Shown: piece after piece, positions 1-7,401 of the stretch
How positions within the stretch are numbered: position 1 is the stretch's first letter
Layout of the letters: each line of letters starts with the position of its first letter
NCBI GenBank assembly: GCA_025201865.1
Contig: MU603035.1
Span: 4,066-24,676, forward strand
Origin: Ramicandelaber brevisporus
Lineage: Eukaryota > Kickxellomycota > Ramicandelaberales > Ramicandelaberaceae
Reading direction: 5' to 3'
DNA length: 20,611 nt
Position numbers and translations under genes: made by a program
The notes under the pieces: model-generated
What the model was told of the DNA's origin: nothing
The model's database searches: none
The model's input: only the letters and a program-made list of their open reading frames with translations

Positions 1-515
1 TTTCGAGCAGCAATATCCACGTGAATGGTGCTTTGCATCGTTCTTTGTGAGTGCAAAAAAAGAGCTTCATTCATCAACTTCTTCGACTTGATGCGAATTT
101 GCGCTGTGACAGAACTGTGGTGACTGTCGAAGGGACAGAGTTTGCTGCGGCACACCTAGCTCGTCGCCGCCACATCATACCGCAAGTCAAACAGGGCTTA
201 GAGGTTAAAAAAAAAAGGTTCGATTTATTTTGCGCTTTCCTCGCTTGGGCGAAACTTTTCCGGACCCAGGCGGATTTGCCCAAATGAACAATCAAAAAAC
301 CAACCAATCAAAAAACCAACCAATTAATCAAACAAACAAACAAAGCGTAAGAGAAATCAGCAAGAAGGAAGGTGGGGAAACACGAGGAAAGAGCAGAAGC
401 TACGTAGATATCGAACGGAATAAAGGTTGAGAGAATTAAATCAAAAGAGAATATGTGAGAGAACTAAAAAAAAAAAATGAAGCAAAGATTCGCAAAAAAG
501 ATGTCTTACTTTGAA
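1..515. other. Left-end spacer, no gene recognised
   Basis: No reading frame here resembles a known protein; the short open frames have no domain character. The stretch is A-rich on the plus strand. It holds one CACGTG E-box (18-23), a 16-bp unit repeated twice (289-320), and a TTTATT (224-229) that would read AATAAA on the minus strand, a possible distal poly(A) signal for the transporter that ends at 516. Most of it is probably the 3' flank of that gene. Confidence 0.5.
289..320. repeat. Two-copy 16-bp tandem repeat
   Basis: The unit CAATCAAAAAACCAAC occurs twice in direct succession and decays into CAATTAATCAAAC and AAAC repeats up to about 345. It is a simple A/C-rich repeat with no evident function. 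Confidence 0.8.
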
Positions 516-3083
516 TTATTGAGATGATGATGATGATGATGATGATGATTTTTGATTTGAAGTGAGTTCGGCAGTAACATTCTTGGCAGCCTTGTCAATT
601 TCCACATTGGTAGCCTCTAGCCGCTTCAATCTGCTTGCCAACAGTCCAACGCCAATGAAGATGATGACAATACTGGTTGTGAACAGTGCATACTTTTTGG
701 GAGTGAAGTCCACAAACTCGTTGTAGTATACACCGCCGCCAATAATGTCAAACACTGTCCATACAACGTAAAAGACGGGCACTTGGAGCAAGGCATCATA
801 CCTGCGCAAACCCTTGTTAATCCAAAAGACTTGTGAGATGGCGGTGGTGATGGTGACAATCAAGATGACCCAGGCCAGGAAGGAGTTGAATTGGTTTTGG
901 CCTTGAACAATTGAGACGGAGAGCAAGTTGATGAGCGACTTGGCAAAGAGAGTGGTGAGTGTGGCCATCAAGCCGCCGAGAGTGGCGTAGGCGAGAGGAA
1001 GTGCGTAGAGAATCAGCCAGCGTGGGAAGTGCAGTTCGCGAGCAATTGTTGTTGGGTCATTTTGGGCAAGCATCGATGCTGCGGAGATGGATTTGCGTGG
1101 TGGAGAAGGATTTTGCTCTGGCTTTGGTGGCATTCTAACCAGTGTTGCATCGTTTGCTGCAGCAGGAGTTGAAGAAGCAGCCTCCAAGGATGTGGATTGT
1201 TGTTGCTGATGGGTGATATCAGCAGAGTGGGACCCAGAATATTGTTCAGATGCAATTCGCTTTTGACGACGGTTCATAGCGCGCTCCACAATCTGAATAA
1301 ATGCAAACATGGCAATGATACAAGCACCAATAATACACAGGTAGACGACAGTTGGAGTGGCTCTCAATAAATTGATCAAGACACACAATCTGTAGTCAAA
1401 GCTAACAATGCCCGAAAACACCACTGCCATTACACATCCGCCGATGATCAATATGATTCCTCCAAAGTCCCATCTGGTTAGTCTTTCCTTGTTGAGCCAT
1501 GGCGCGACAATCACATTTGTTACAAGAGACACTGCACCCAGAGGAGCCACCAGAGACTGCGGTGCAAACTGAAGGGCAGTGAAGTTTGCAATGTTGCCGA
1601 GAATGAAAATAACAAAGCCAACCAGCCAAGTCCAGTTTTTGAGAGGCAAGCTACGCCAGAATGCAAGTGCTGAGAGAACTCGTCTCAATTGAGACTTGCG
1701 GCTTCGAGTTACCGTGGCCGGGGCTGAGGCTGGATTACTGCTGCTGTGCTGTCTGGTCGTGCTACCAGCGAGGGAATGTGGTCGAGTATTCTGATCAAGA
1801 GGAGCAACATTTGATGCAATGTCTGCTGTGAGTGAAGCTGAGGCTGTGGCCGGTGTGTCAGCATTTGTGATTACATCGTCTGCCAATGCGGATCTGGTTG
1901 GCACTGCAAGCGTTGACTGAGTATCGTCTGAAGTTGCCAGTAGAACCGCATCAACTCTCAATGTTCTATCATCAACAGCATTAAGCTCGCCATCTGCTTT
2001 CAAGGCAGTTTCCTCCGTGGTTACTGGTGTTGCAGCGGTAGAGTCTGTTGACTCGCCTGCTGCCCTCTGTTCATCGGCGGCTCTTTTACGATCCATATCG
2101 AGATAGGCCTTCTTTTGCATATTCAATCCAATGTTTAGAACAGATCCACCACACAAACACAGCAATATTCCAATCCAAATGTGCTTTCTTGTATCTTTAC
2201 TCACGCATCTTCCAACTCTATTAAGCTCTGTGTTTCCACCTTTGGCCACTCTTGCTCCAATCACACTGTCATCACTACCAGCGCTACTGCTACTGCTGCC
2301 ATTGCTGCTGCTGCTACGGGGCTTTCTGTTGCCATTGTCAGAATCAGAATCAGATGGATCAAAATCACAGTTGGCATCGTGAGAACAAGTATCCACCGAC
2401 TGGGATATTAATCCACACTTGGTCTTTTCTTCCAAACCTCTGCAGCACGTCAGTGGCCGACCATCTGGAGGCATCCTTGACGAGCGAATTCCAAACGGCG
2501 CTTCATCGGACGGCGGTGCACCCATTAGTGTCCACGCTCCATCGCATGTTGATTCCAGAGTGCAAAACTGAGGTCCGCAGAACGAGGCTTCATCCACACT
2601 GGCTGTGTTTGACATTGAGAGCCACTGGTATGCAGCACAGTCCGAGCCGCGACTGCACAGTTCACCAGAAGCCACAACATATTGACACTTGCTGCTGATG
2701 CATGCATACTCTCCCAGTCGAGTGTCTTTTTGGCCTTTGCCGTGGTCGTAATTCAAACAGTCGGCATCTTTTGAGCATGTTGCATTGAATGAAGAAGAAG
2801 AAGATGATGATGACAAATCGAAGGGTGTTATCTTGTGCAGCGAACGTTGTTGCTGTTGTTGCTGGTCAAGACTCCATAGACCGCCAAGCAACGGGTAGCT
2901 GTATAGTGTGCGCTGTGCAAAGCTCGGAGATTCAGTTGACGGAGATCGCTTACACATGAGCGGCTGCTGTTTGTCTGCTGCCGCAACACCCACGACGGCG
3001 GTAAACACCAAAGTCAGGGCCAATGCTAGAAACGGTGTCACCATCGACGCTCGAGGCTGTGCGAAACCTCTGCAGTGCCTCAT
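516..3083 (-). CDS. NIPA-like magnesium transporter (DUF803) with Cys-rich N-terminal domain
   Basis: A membrane protein of the NIPA family, whose members carry Mg2+ across plasma or endosomal membranes. The first ATG of the frame is at 3083, giving 855 aa. In order: a hydrophobic signal peptide (about 15-36, ending in VGVAAA), a luminal or extracellular domain with 16 cysteines (44-293), then nine membrane segments (about 301-321, 485-505, 510-530, 542-561, 577-600, 690-718, 732-755, 767-786, 799-817). The family signature is clear in FAPQSLVAPLGAVSLVTN (TM2/TM3) and in VYYNEF after TM8. Two low-complexity loops (323-484 and 602-686) and a Ser-rich C-terminus lengthen it well beyond animal NIPAs (roughly 330-450 aa). 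The membrane core makes the family call firm. Substrate and membrane are inferred from the family, and the role of the Cys-rich domain is unknown. It is divergent from the gene at 3848. Confidence 0.88.
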   Translation of the reverse strand: MRHCRGFAQPRASMVTPFLALALTLVFTAVVGVAAADKQQPLMCKRSPSTESPSFAQRTLYSYPLLGGLWSLDQQQQQQRSLHKITPFDLSSSSSSSSFNATCSKDADCLNYDHGKGQKDTRLGEYACISSKCQYVVASGELCSRGSDCAAYQWLSMSNTASVDEASFCGPQFCTLESTCDGAWTLMGAPPSDEAPFGIRSSRMPPDGRPLTCCRGLEEKTKCGLISQSVDTCSHDANCDFDPSDSDSDNGNRKPRSSSSNGSSSSSAGSDDSVIGARVAKGGNTELNRVGRCVSKDTRKHIWIGILLCLCGGSVLNIGLNMQKKAYLDMDRKRAADEQRAAGESTDSTAATPVTTEETALKADGELNAVDDRTLRVDAVLLATSDDTQSTLAVPTRSALADDVITNADTPATASASLTADIASNVAPLDQNTRPHSLAGSTTRQHSSSNPASAPATVTRSRKSQLRRVLSALAFWRSLPLKNWTWLVGFVIFILGNIANFTALQFAPQSLVAPLGAVSLVTNVIVAPWLNKERLTRWDFGGIILIIGGCVMAVVFSGIVSFDYRLCVLINLLRATPTVVYLCIIGACIIAMFAFIQIVERAMNRRQKRIASEQYSGSHSADITHQQQQSTSLEAASSTPAAANDATLVRMPPKPEQNPSPPRKSISAASMLAQNDPTTIARELHFPRWLILYALPLAYATLGGLMATLTTLFAKSLINLLSVSIVQGQNQFNSFLAWVILIVTITTAISQVFWINKGLRRYDALLQVPVFYVVWTVFDIIGGGVYYNEFVDFTPKKYALFTTSIVIIFIGVGLLASRLKRLEATNVEIDKAAKNVTAELTSNQKSSSSSSSSSQ
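523..550. repeat. (GAT)n microsatellite
   Basis: About nine GAT triplets at the 3' end of the transporter gene. Read on the minus strand they encode the C-terminal poly-Ser run, so length changes would only alter the tail of the protein. Confidence 0.9.
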
Positions 3084-3847
3084 CACTTCGTTGTTGTTGC
3101 TGTTGCTGCTGCTGCTGTTGCCAGTGTCGTGGGTTCGTTGTTTCGTTTTGTTGTTTCGATTTATCGCTTGTCACCGTGGGGACTCCGTGAGAGTGAGAGT
3201 GATGATGGTGGTCGTGCTTGATGTGTGTGTGTGCGTTACTATTTTTGGATGATAAAAAAAGGAGAAGCGGATTTGAAATAGAAAGAAAAGAAGAAGAAAA
3301 GACAACGTTTCGGCGTTGGTGGAAGGTTGAGCCAAGCCAAGACAAGGCGAAGACAAGACAGGACAAAGGACAGAGGTAGCACACATTTGTGCATCATCAT
3401 CATCGTCGCAGTTGGATCATTGGTAATCCCTTTCTGTCCAAGTCACATGCACGTCTTCACTCTTCCACTCTCTCACTCACTCTCGCACTCACAGACATGC
3501 ACATGCAACAAGTCTGGGCTCCTTCTTTCGAAACTGTTTTTCCACCCAAGTTGGCTATCACTTGGCGATCAACATTTCGATAAATCACTTCTGCCTTTTG
3601 TTTGTTTGTTTGTTTGTTCGCCTTTATTTTCTTGATGAAGACACGGCTTTACCACGCAATGCCCAGCTGATGAGACGAGCAATCGATTCGATTAATTGAC
3701 AGTGCATAAACACACGCTCACTTCTCATTTCGCTGTGAATGCGTGTGAGTGAGTGAAAACTCTTCTGATTCCTTTCTTTCTCCTTGTTTTGTGCCTGTTT
3801 CACTTTTGGTTGCAATCTAAACAATCAACTTCTTCTACATACTCGAG
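3084..3847. promoter_or_regulatory. Divergent spacer between the transporter and the 258-aa gene
   Basis: This 764-bp stretch separates two divergent genes and must hold both promoters. For about 300 nt upstream of the transporter ATG (3084-3383) the minus strand has no ATG, as expected of a transcribed leader. The rest is rich in simple sequence: GTTGTTGCTG triplets (3090-3120), a purine-rich tract (3255-3370), CACTCT repeats (3460-3495) and (TTTG)5 (3597-3618). No TATA box or known factor site stands out. Confidence 0.5.
3597..3618. repeat. (TTTG)5 microsatellite
   Basis: Five TTTG units in a row plus TT, in the divergent spacer. Simple repeat with no evident function. Confidence 0.9.
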
Positions 3848-4624
3848 ATGCTCACGATGAACACGAAATCACCTTCACATAGTGAGCCAGAAGCAGCAGC
3901 AGCAGCAGCAGCAGCAGCACCAGTAGCAGCAATACCAGCAACAGTAGCAGTAACCAGCCAAGGAACTGCTCAGGGCCAAAACTCTATTCAAGTCGGCAAA
4001 GATTATATTCAGTTGTTTATGGAGACAAAGTGGATATTGCTGGAACTGAAGAAGTACTTTGAGCAGATGATACCGGAGGATGCGCGCTTAGAGTTCTATC
4101 GACAGAAGAAAACCATCAAGAGAACAAACCAAAAGAAGAACAAACAGAAGACGACGACGATGATGAGCAGCGACAGCGACGATGACAACAGCAAGGAGGA
4201 TGCTCAGCTAAGATACAAGGACATCGGTGCCGACATGTTATGGAGACTTACATCATTGAAGGATTGCAAGAAGAACATTGATGGGCTTCAGAGGGTGTAT
4301 AATTCAATGCTGGGATTTGGTAAATGTGAAGCTGTTGCTCTGCCATCGCACAAGCCAAGCAGTGAATTGGGCATCAAGGTGCAGCAGGAAGTCGAGCAGA
4401 TCCTCGTGGCATCGCACTATGCGCTTGGACACCATGTCGTGACACAGATGGGCTTGAAAGAAGACATGACTCCCTTTAAGAATGCTGTCGCTGCTCACCT
4501 TGTGTGCTTCCAAGACTATGCCTGCGATCTCGAGATTCAGTGGGAGGATCAAATCTCGGCCGAACGGGAAGCTGAAGCTGCATCCACATCCACCACAGAT
4601 TCAGAAAGAGATGATACTTTCTAA
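3848..4624 (+). CDS. Uncharacterised 258-aa protein
   Basis: I do not recognise the family. The start is the first ATG of the frame; a second lies at codon 4. Residues 16-24 are a poly-Ala run (GCA repeats) in a low-complexity head. Two blocks look like folded helical protein: about 48-86 (QLFMETKWILLELKKYFEQM) and 119-238 (around DMLWRLTSLKDCKKNIDGLQ and ILVASHYALGHHVVTQMG). They are split by a charged insert at 87-118, Lys-rich then Ser/Asp-rich. The tail is acidic and Ser/Thr-rich. There is no signal peptide or membrane segment, so a soluble cytosolic or nuclear protein is likely. The amphipathic blocks and the AATAAA 26 nt past the stop favour a real gene. It could be an all-helical subunit of a complex, but nothing here names it. 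Confidence 0.65.
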   Translation: MLTMNTKSPSHSEPEAAAAAAAAAPVAAIPATVAVTSQGTAQGQNSIQVGKDYIQLFMETKWILLELKKYFEQMIPEDARLEFYRQKKTIKRTNQKKNKQKTTTMMSSDSDDDNSKEDAQLRYKDIGADMLWRLTSLKDCKKNIDGLQRVYNSMLGFGKCEAVALPSHKPSSELGIKVQQEVEQILVASHYALGHHVVTQMGLKEDMTPFKNAVAAHLVCFQDYACDLEIQWEDQISAEREAEAASTSTTDSERDDTF

Positions 4625-4649
4625 TCGAGCAAATCCGTCTGGATCCAGA

Positions 4650-4655
4650 AATAAA
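4650..4655 (+). terminator. Candidate poly(A) signal, 258-aa gene
   Basis: AATAAA 26 nt after the stop codon at 4622-4624. A second AATAAA lies at 4837-4842. Position fits a cleavage/polyadenylation signal, but the motif is short. Confidence 0.5.
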
Positions 4656-4923
4656 ACACAATAGAGTGAGTAAAATGTACATTAAAATCCACATCTTTTT
4701 CAATAGTGGTTTCAATCTATTTCTCATCCTCTGTTCAACTCAATCAGGATGTCGCGACATATTATTTGAAGACACGATCATTTCCTAGAACAAATGCATC
4801 AAAAAGGCAAGTGCAGCAGTGCAAGACTTTGAAACAAATAAAAAAGAATTAGTGGTTTTAGACAATGGTGATACAGTTGGACGAGCGAGCTAGGTGGAAA
4901 GAGAGGAGGCGTTGATATCAAGA

Positions 4924-4982
4924 CAGCACAGCACAGCACAGCACAGCACAGCACAGCACAGCACAGCACAGCACAGCACAGC
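4924..4982. repeat. (CAGCA)n pentanucleotide array
   Basis: A perfect 5-bp unit CAGCA repeated about 11.8 times over 59 bp with no mismatches, which points to recent expansion. It lies in non-coding sequence about 850 bp upstream of ArgJ. A unit not divisible by three is consistent with this region being non-coding. Confidence 0.97.
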
Positions 4983-5089
4983 GAGCTTATTGGCCGTGAT
5001 GGTTTACTTCTTTGAGCTGTTGTTGTTCTGGCCGCTAGACTTTGGACGCTGTAGCGTCGTAACGAAGAATCCGCCCGCTGACATTTTTG

Positions 5090-5575
5090 TTATCTGTGAA
5101 ACAAGATAAAAAAAAGAAAGCTGATAAAAAGTGGTTGTGTGACGGTGAGTGTGAATGCAAGTGTGGATGTGAGCGCTGTGTTGTGTGCAAAGCAGAACAG
5201 AAAGGCTGTAGTCGGCGGCAGAAAGGCGCAATATGAAGTACAAACCCTTGTGTGTTTATGCGGCTGATGTCGGCCCCTGCCGATAGGGTACGCTGTATCG
5301 ATTTACTTGTGGCAACACTGAACATTGGATTCGTCACTCTCACTCTCACCCTCTCCCTCTCCTCTCTCTCTCTTCGTCCCTCATGTCAGTGGCTGTAGAC
5401 AATGCAACAGCCAGAGGACGGAAAAGCCCAAATAGAAGCTACTCAATGTTACGTCGCTATTGCTAGCACCGTTGATGAAGGAAGGGGAAGAGGAGCGAAG
5501 GAGCCGATCGATATGAAAGAGTGTTGAAACCCCGATAATCAGTTACGGTAATCCACATTGTGAGCTAACTGATAA
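5090..5575. promoter_or_regulatory. Cluster of six GATA-factor-type sites
   Basis: HGATAR motifs occur at 5104-5109 (AGATAA), 5122-5127 (TGATAA), 5281-5286 (CGATAG), 5533-5538 (CGATAA) and 5570-5575 (TGATAA) on the plus strand, and at 5090-5095 on the minus strand. Three fall within 38 bp. About 1.4 would be expected by chance over this length on both strands. In fungi GATA factors control nitrogen genes, which would suit ArgJ downstream; that link is inference. Confidence 0.35.
5334..5382. repeat. C/T-rich tract
   Basis: An almost pure pyrimidine stretch built of CACTCT and CTCTCC units. Such tracts are common in fungal promoters and also arise by slippage; no specific role can be assigned. 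Confidence 0.7.
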
Positions 5576-5580
5576 AGTTT

Positions 5581-5587
5581 GTGACTC
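5581..5587 (+). promoter_or_regulatory. Gcn4-like bZIP site upstream of ArgJ
   Basis: GTGACTC matches the RTGACTC core bound by Gcn4/CPC1-type factors, which activate arginine genes under amino-acid starvation in ascomycetes. It lies about 250 bp upstream of the ArgJ ATG. The base after the core is T, not the optimal A, and a 7-bp match can arise by chance. Confidence 0.3.
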
Positions 5588-5680
5588 TACATAAGCGGTC
5601 CGAGATTAGGAGTAAGCAAGCAAGTGAGCAAGCGAGCAAGCTCGGTAACTTGTCCCCTGTTGTTCGCCGTGCCCCGTTTG

Positions 5681-5715
5681 TTCGCTTCGCCTCGCCTCGC
5701 CTCGCCTCGCTTCAC
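5681..5715. repeat. CTCGC/TTCGC pentanucleotide array
   Basis: Seven 5-bp units: two TTCGC, four CTCGC and a final TTCAC. It lies in the presumed ArgJ leader or proximal promoter, about 120 bp upstream of the ATG. Confidence 0.9.
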
Positions 5716-5832
5716 TCCTCTTGCTCCTAATCTGCTGCCGACGCTGCTGTTGCTACTGTTGCTACTACTGCTGTTTTTTTTTTTCACGCTCGTCATACCG
5801 TTGCTTCGCCAAACTGATCTAACTGGAAGCCC

Positions 5833-7266
5833 ATGCTCATGTTTGCAGCTACAGGAACGCGCTCCGCTGTGCCGCTCAACAGCCGAGTGCTCGCCAGCGC
5901 ACGCACGTATGCTACCATTCCCAAGCCTGGCAGCAAGCTACGCCACGTTCCAGCCAGCGGCACCTACCCAGCTGGTTTCCTCGTGGGCAGCGTGCACTGT
6001 GGTGTCAAGAAGCACAAGAACGCCGCCTCTGAGCCACCGCTCGACCTTGTTGCCGTTACGTCCTCGCGCGCATGCTCTGCAGCCGCTGTCTTCACCAAGA
6101 ATGTCTTTGCTGCCGCGCCAGTGCAGGTTTGCAAGCAGCTCTTGCCATTTGACAATGCGACACAGCGTCATTTCGGAAGCGGCATTCACTCGCTCTTGTT
6201 GAACTCTGGATGTGCTAATGCGGTTACCGGTGAGAAGGGAATGGCGGATGCGTGGAAGATGAGCCAGGCTATGGACAAGCTCACTGGCCACCCCAAGTCG
6301 ACCTTGGTCATGTCAACCGGCGTTATTGGCCAGCATTTACCAATTGAGAAGATCGAGCGCGGCGCTGTTGTCTTGAATGAACAGCTGGGTAGCGATCACG
6401 AGCACTGGCTCAAGGCTGCACGTGGATTCATGACAACTGATACATTTGCCAAATTTACATCTGCCGAGTACACTGTTGCTGGCGCGAATGGTAGTGGAGA
6501 AGCATCGTACCGCATGGCAGGTATTGCAAAAGGTGCGGGAATGATTCATCCAAACATGGCCACCCTCCTTGGCGTTGTTTGCACAGATGCCGCCGTTACT
6601 CCAGAGTGCCTTTCGGCTGCACTGTCATATGCCACAGATCGCTCATTCAACTCCATCAGTGTCGACGGCGATACAAGCACAAACGACTCCATTGCCGTGC
6701 TTGCCAACGGCGCCTCTGTTTCCAACGCCGCTCCAATCACCAGTACCTCCAGCGACGCGTTTGTTCAGTTCCGTGATAACTTGACCAAGACCATGGTTGA
6801 TCTCTCCAAGCTGGTTGTGCGGGACGGTGAAGGCGCCACCAAATTTGTCACAATCCGCGTCAACAATGCTGCCACGTTTGCCGATGCCCAAAAGATTGCC
6901 ATGACTATTGCCACGTCCTCGCTGGTAAAGACTGCACTCTATGGCGAGGATGCCAACTGGGGTAGAATTCTGTGCGCCGTTGGATACAGCGGTGTGCCAG
7001 TCGACCCAAAGGCTGTGTCTCTGTCATTTGTACCGCCGGAGGGTTTCCAGTATCAGGGCAAAGTGTCGACGGAAAAGTTGCAGCTGCTGACAAATGGCGA
7101 GCCGCATGCTGTGGACGAAGTTAGAGCAAAGGCAATGCTGAGCGAAGAGGATGTTAACATTGTGGTGGATCTCGGCAGTAACACTGGTAAGAGCCATTCG
7201 GCAGAGGTGTACACCTGCGACTTCTCGCACGAGTATGTTACCATCAACGGTGACTACCGTAGCTAA
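5833..7266 (+). CDS. argJ: Mitochondrial glutamate/ornithine N-acetyltransferase (ArgJ family)
   Basis: Moves the acetyl group from N2-acetylornithine to glutamate, giving ornithine and regenerating N-acetylglutamate in the cyclic arginine pathway; many homologues also use acetyl-CoA. The 477 residues cover the whole family. Diagnostic blocks include LLLNSGCANAVTG (121-133), VMSTGVIGQHLPIEKI (159-174) and KGAGMIHPNMATLLG (233-247). The precursor cuts itself between Ala243 and Thr244 into alpha and beta chains, and Thr244 is the nucleophile; both residues are present. The C-terminus EYVTINGDYRS fits the family end. Residues 1-30 are rich in Ala, Ser, Arg and Thr without acids, a likely mitochondrial presequence. 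The start is the first ATG after a 317-nt ATG-free stretch; a second ATG is at codon 3. No intron is needed. It converges with the KDM4 gene, 135 bp between stops. Confidence 0.97.
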   Translation: MLMFAATGTRSAVPLNSRVLASARTYATIPKPGSKLRHVPASGTYPAGFLVGSVHCGVKKHKNAASEPPLDLVAVTSSRACSAAAVFTKNVFAAAPVQVCKQLLPFDNATQRHFGSGIHSLLLNSGCANAVTGEKGMADAWKMSQAMDKLTGHPKSTLVMSTGVIGQHLPIEKIERGAVVLNEQLGSDHEHWLKAARGFMTTDTFAKFTSAEYTVAGANGSGEASYRMAGIAKGAGMIHPNMATLLGVVCTDAAVTPECLSAALSYATDRSFNSISVDGDTSTNDSIAVLANGASVSNAAPITSTSSDAFVQFRDNLTKTMVDLSKLVVRDGEGATKFVTIRVNNAATFADAQKIAMTIATSSLVKTALYGEDANWGRILCAVGYSGVPVDPKAVSLSFVPPEGFQYQGKVSTEKLQLLTNGEPHAVDEVRAKAMLSEEDVNIVVDLGSNTGKSHSAEVYTCDFSHEYVTINGDYRS

Positions 7267-7301
7267 ATGGTGCTAGTACCATTAAATAAGTAGCTTAAAA
7301 G

Positions 7302-7332
7302 AATAAACTGAAACATTAACGAAGTGAATAAA
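7302..7332 (+). terminator. Candidate poly(A) signals of ArgJ
   Basis: AATAAA at 7302-7307 and again at 7327-7332, within 70 nt of the stop codon in A/T-rich sequence between the convergent ArgJ and KDM4 genes. Confidence 0.55.
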
Positions 7333-7401
7333 ACAACTAATTATACGAAGTAGCCAAGTATGAAAAGATACTATTAAAAGATGATATGACAGTTGGTGTT
7401 A

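Larger units (their letters stand above)
4625..5832. other. Repeat-rich spacer upstream of ArgJ
   Basis: This 1.2-kb stretch has no recognisable coding sequence. Its left end is the 3' flank of the 258-aa gene. It then holds a pentanucleotide array (4924-4982), six GATA-type sites (5090-5575), a C/T tract (5334-5382), one Gcn4-like site (5581-5587) and a CTCGC array (5681-5715). From 5516 to the ArgJ ATG the plus strand has no ATG, which fits a transcribed ArgJ leader in the last ~300 nt. Confidence 0.55.

Noticed and set aside
51-287. 78-codon plus-strand frame at the left end
   Set aside because: No conserved pattern, runs across an A-rich tract, and begins inside the likely 3' flank of another gene.
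3667-3692. CTGATGAG followed by CGAG, considered as a hammerhead ribozyme core
   Set aside because: The required GAAA after stem II is missing and no flanking stems I and III could be drawn.
5624-6202. 192-codon frame overlapping the start of ArgJ
   Set aside because: Repeat-driven Leu/Phe/Pro/Ser composition, out of frame with the well-conserved ArgJ, and no domain. The 317-nt ATG-free stretch before ArgJ also means it lacks an ATG in its first part.
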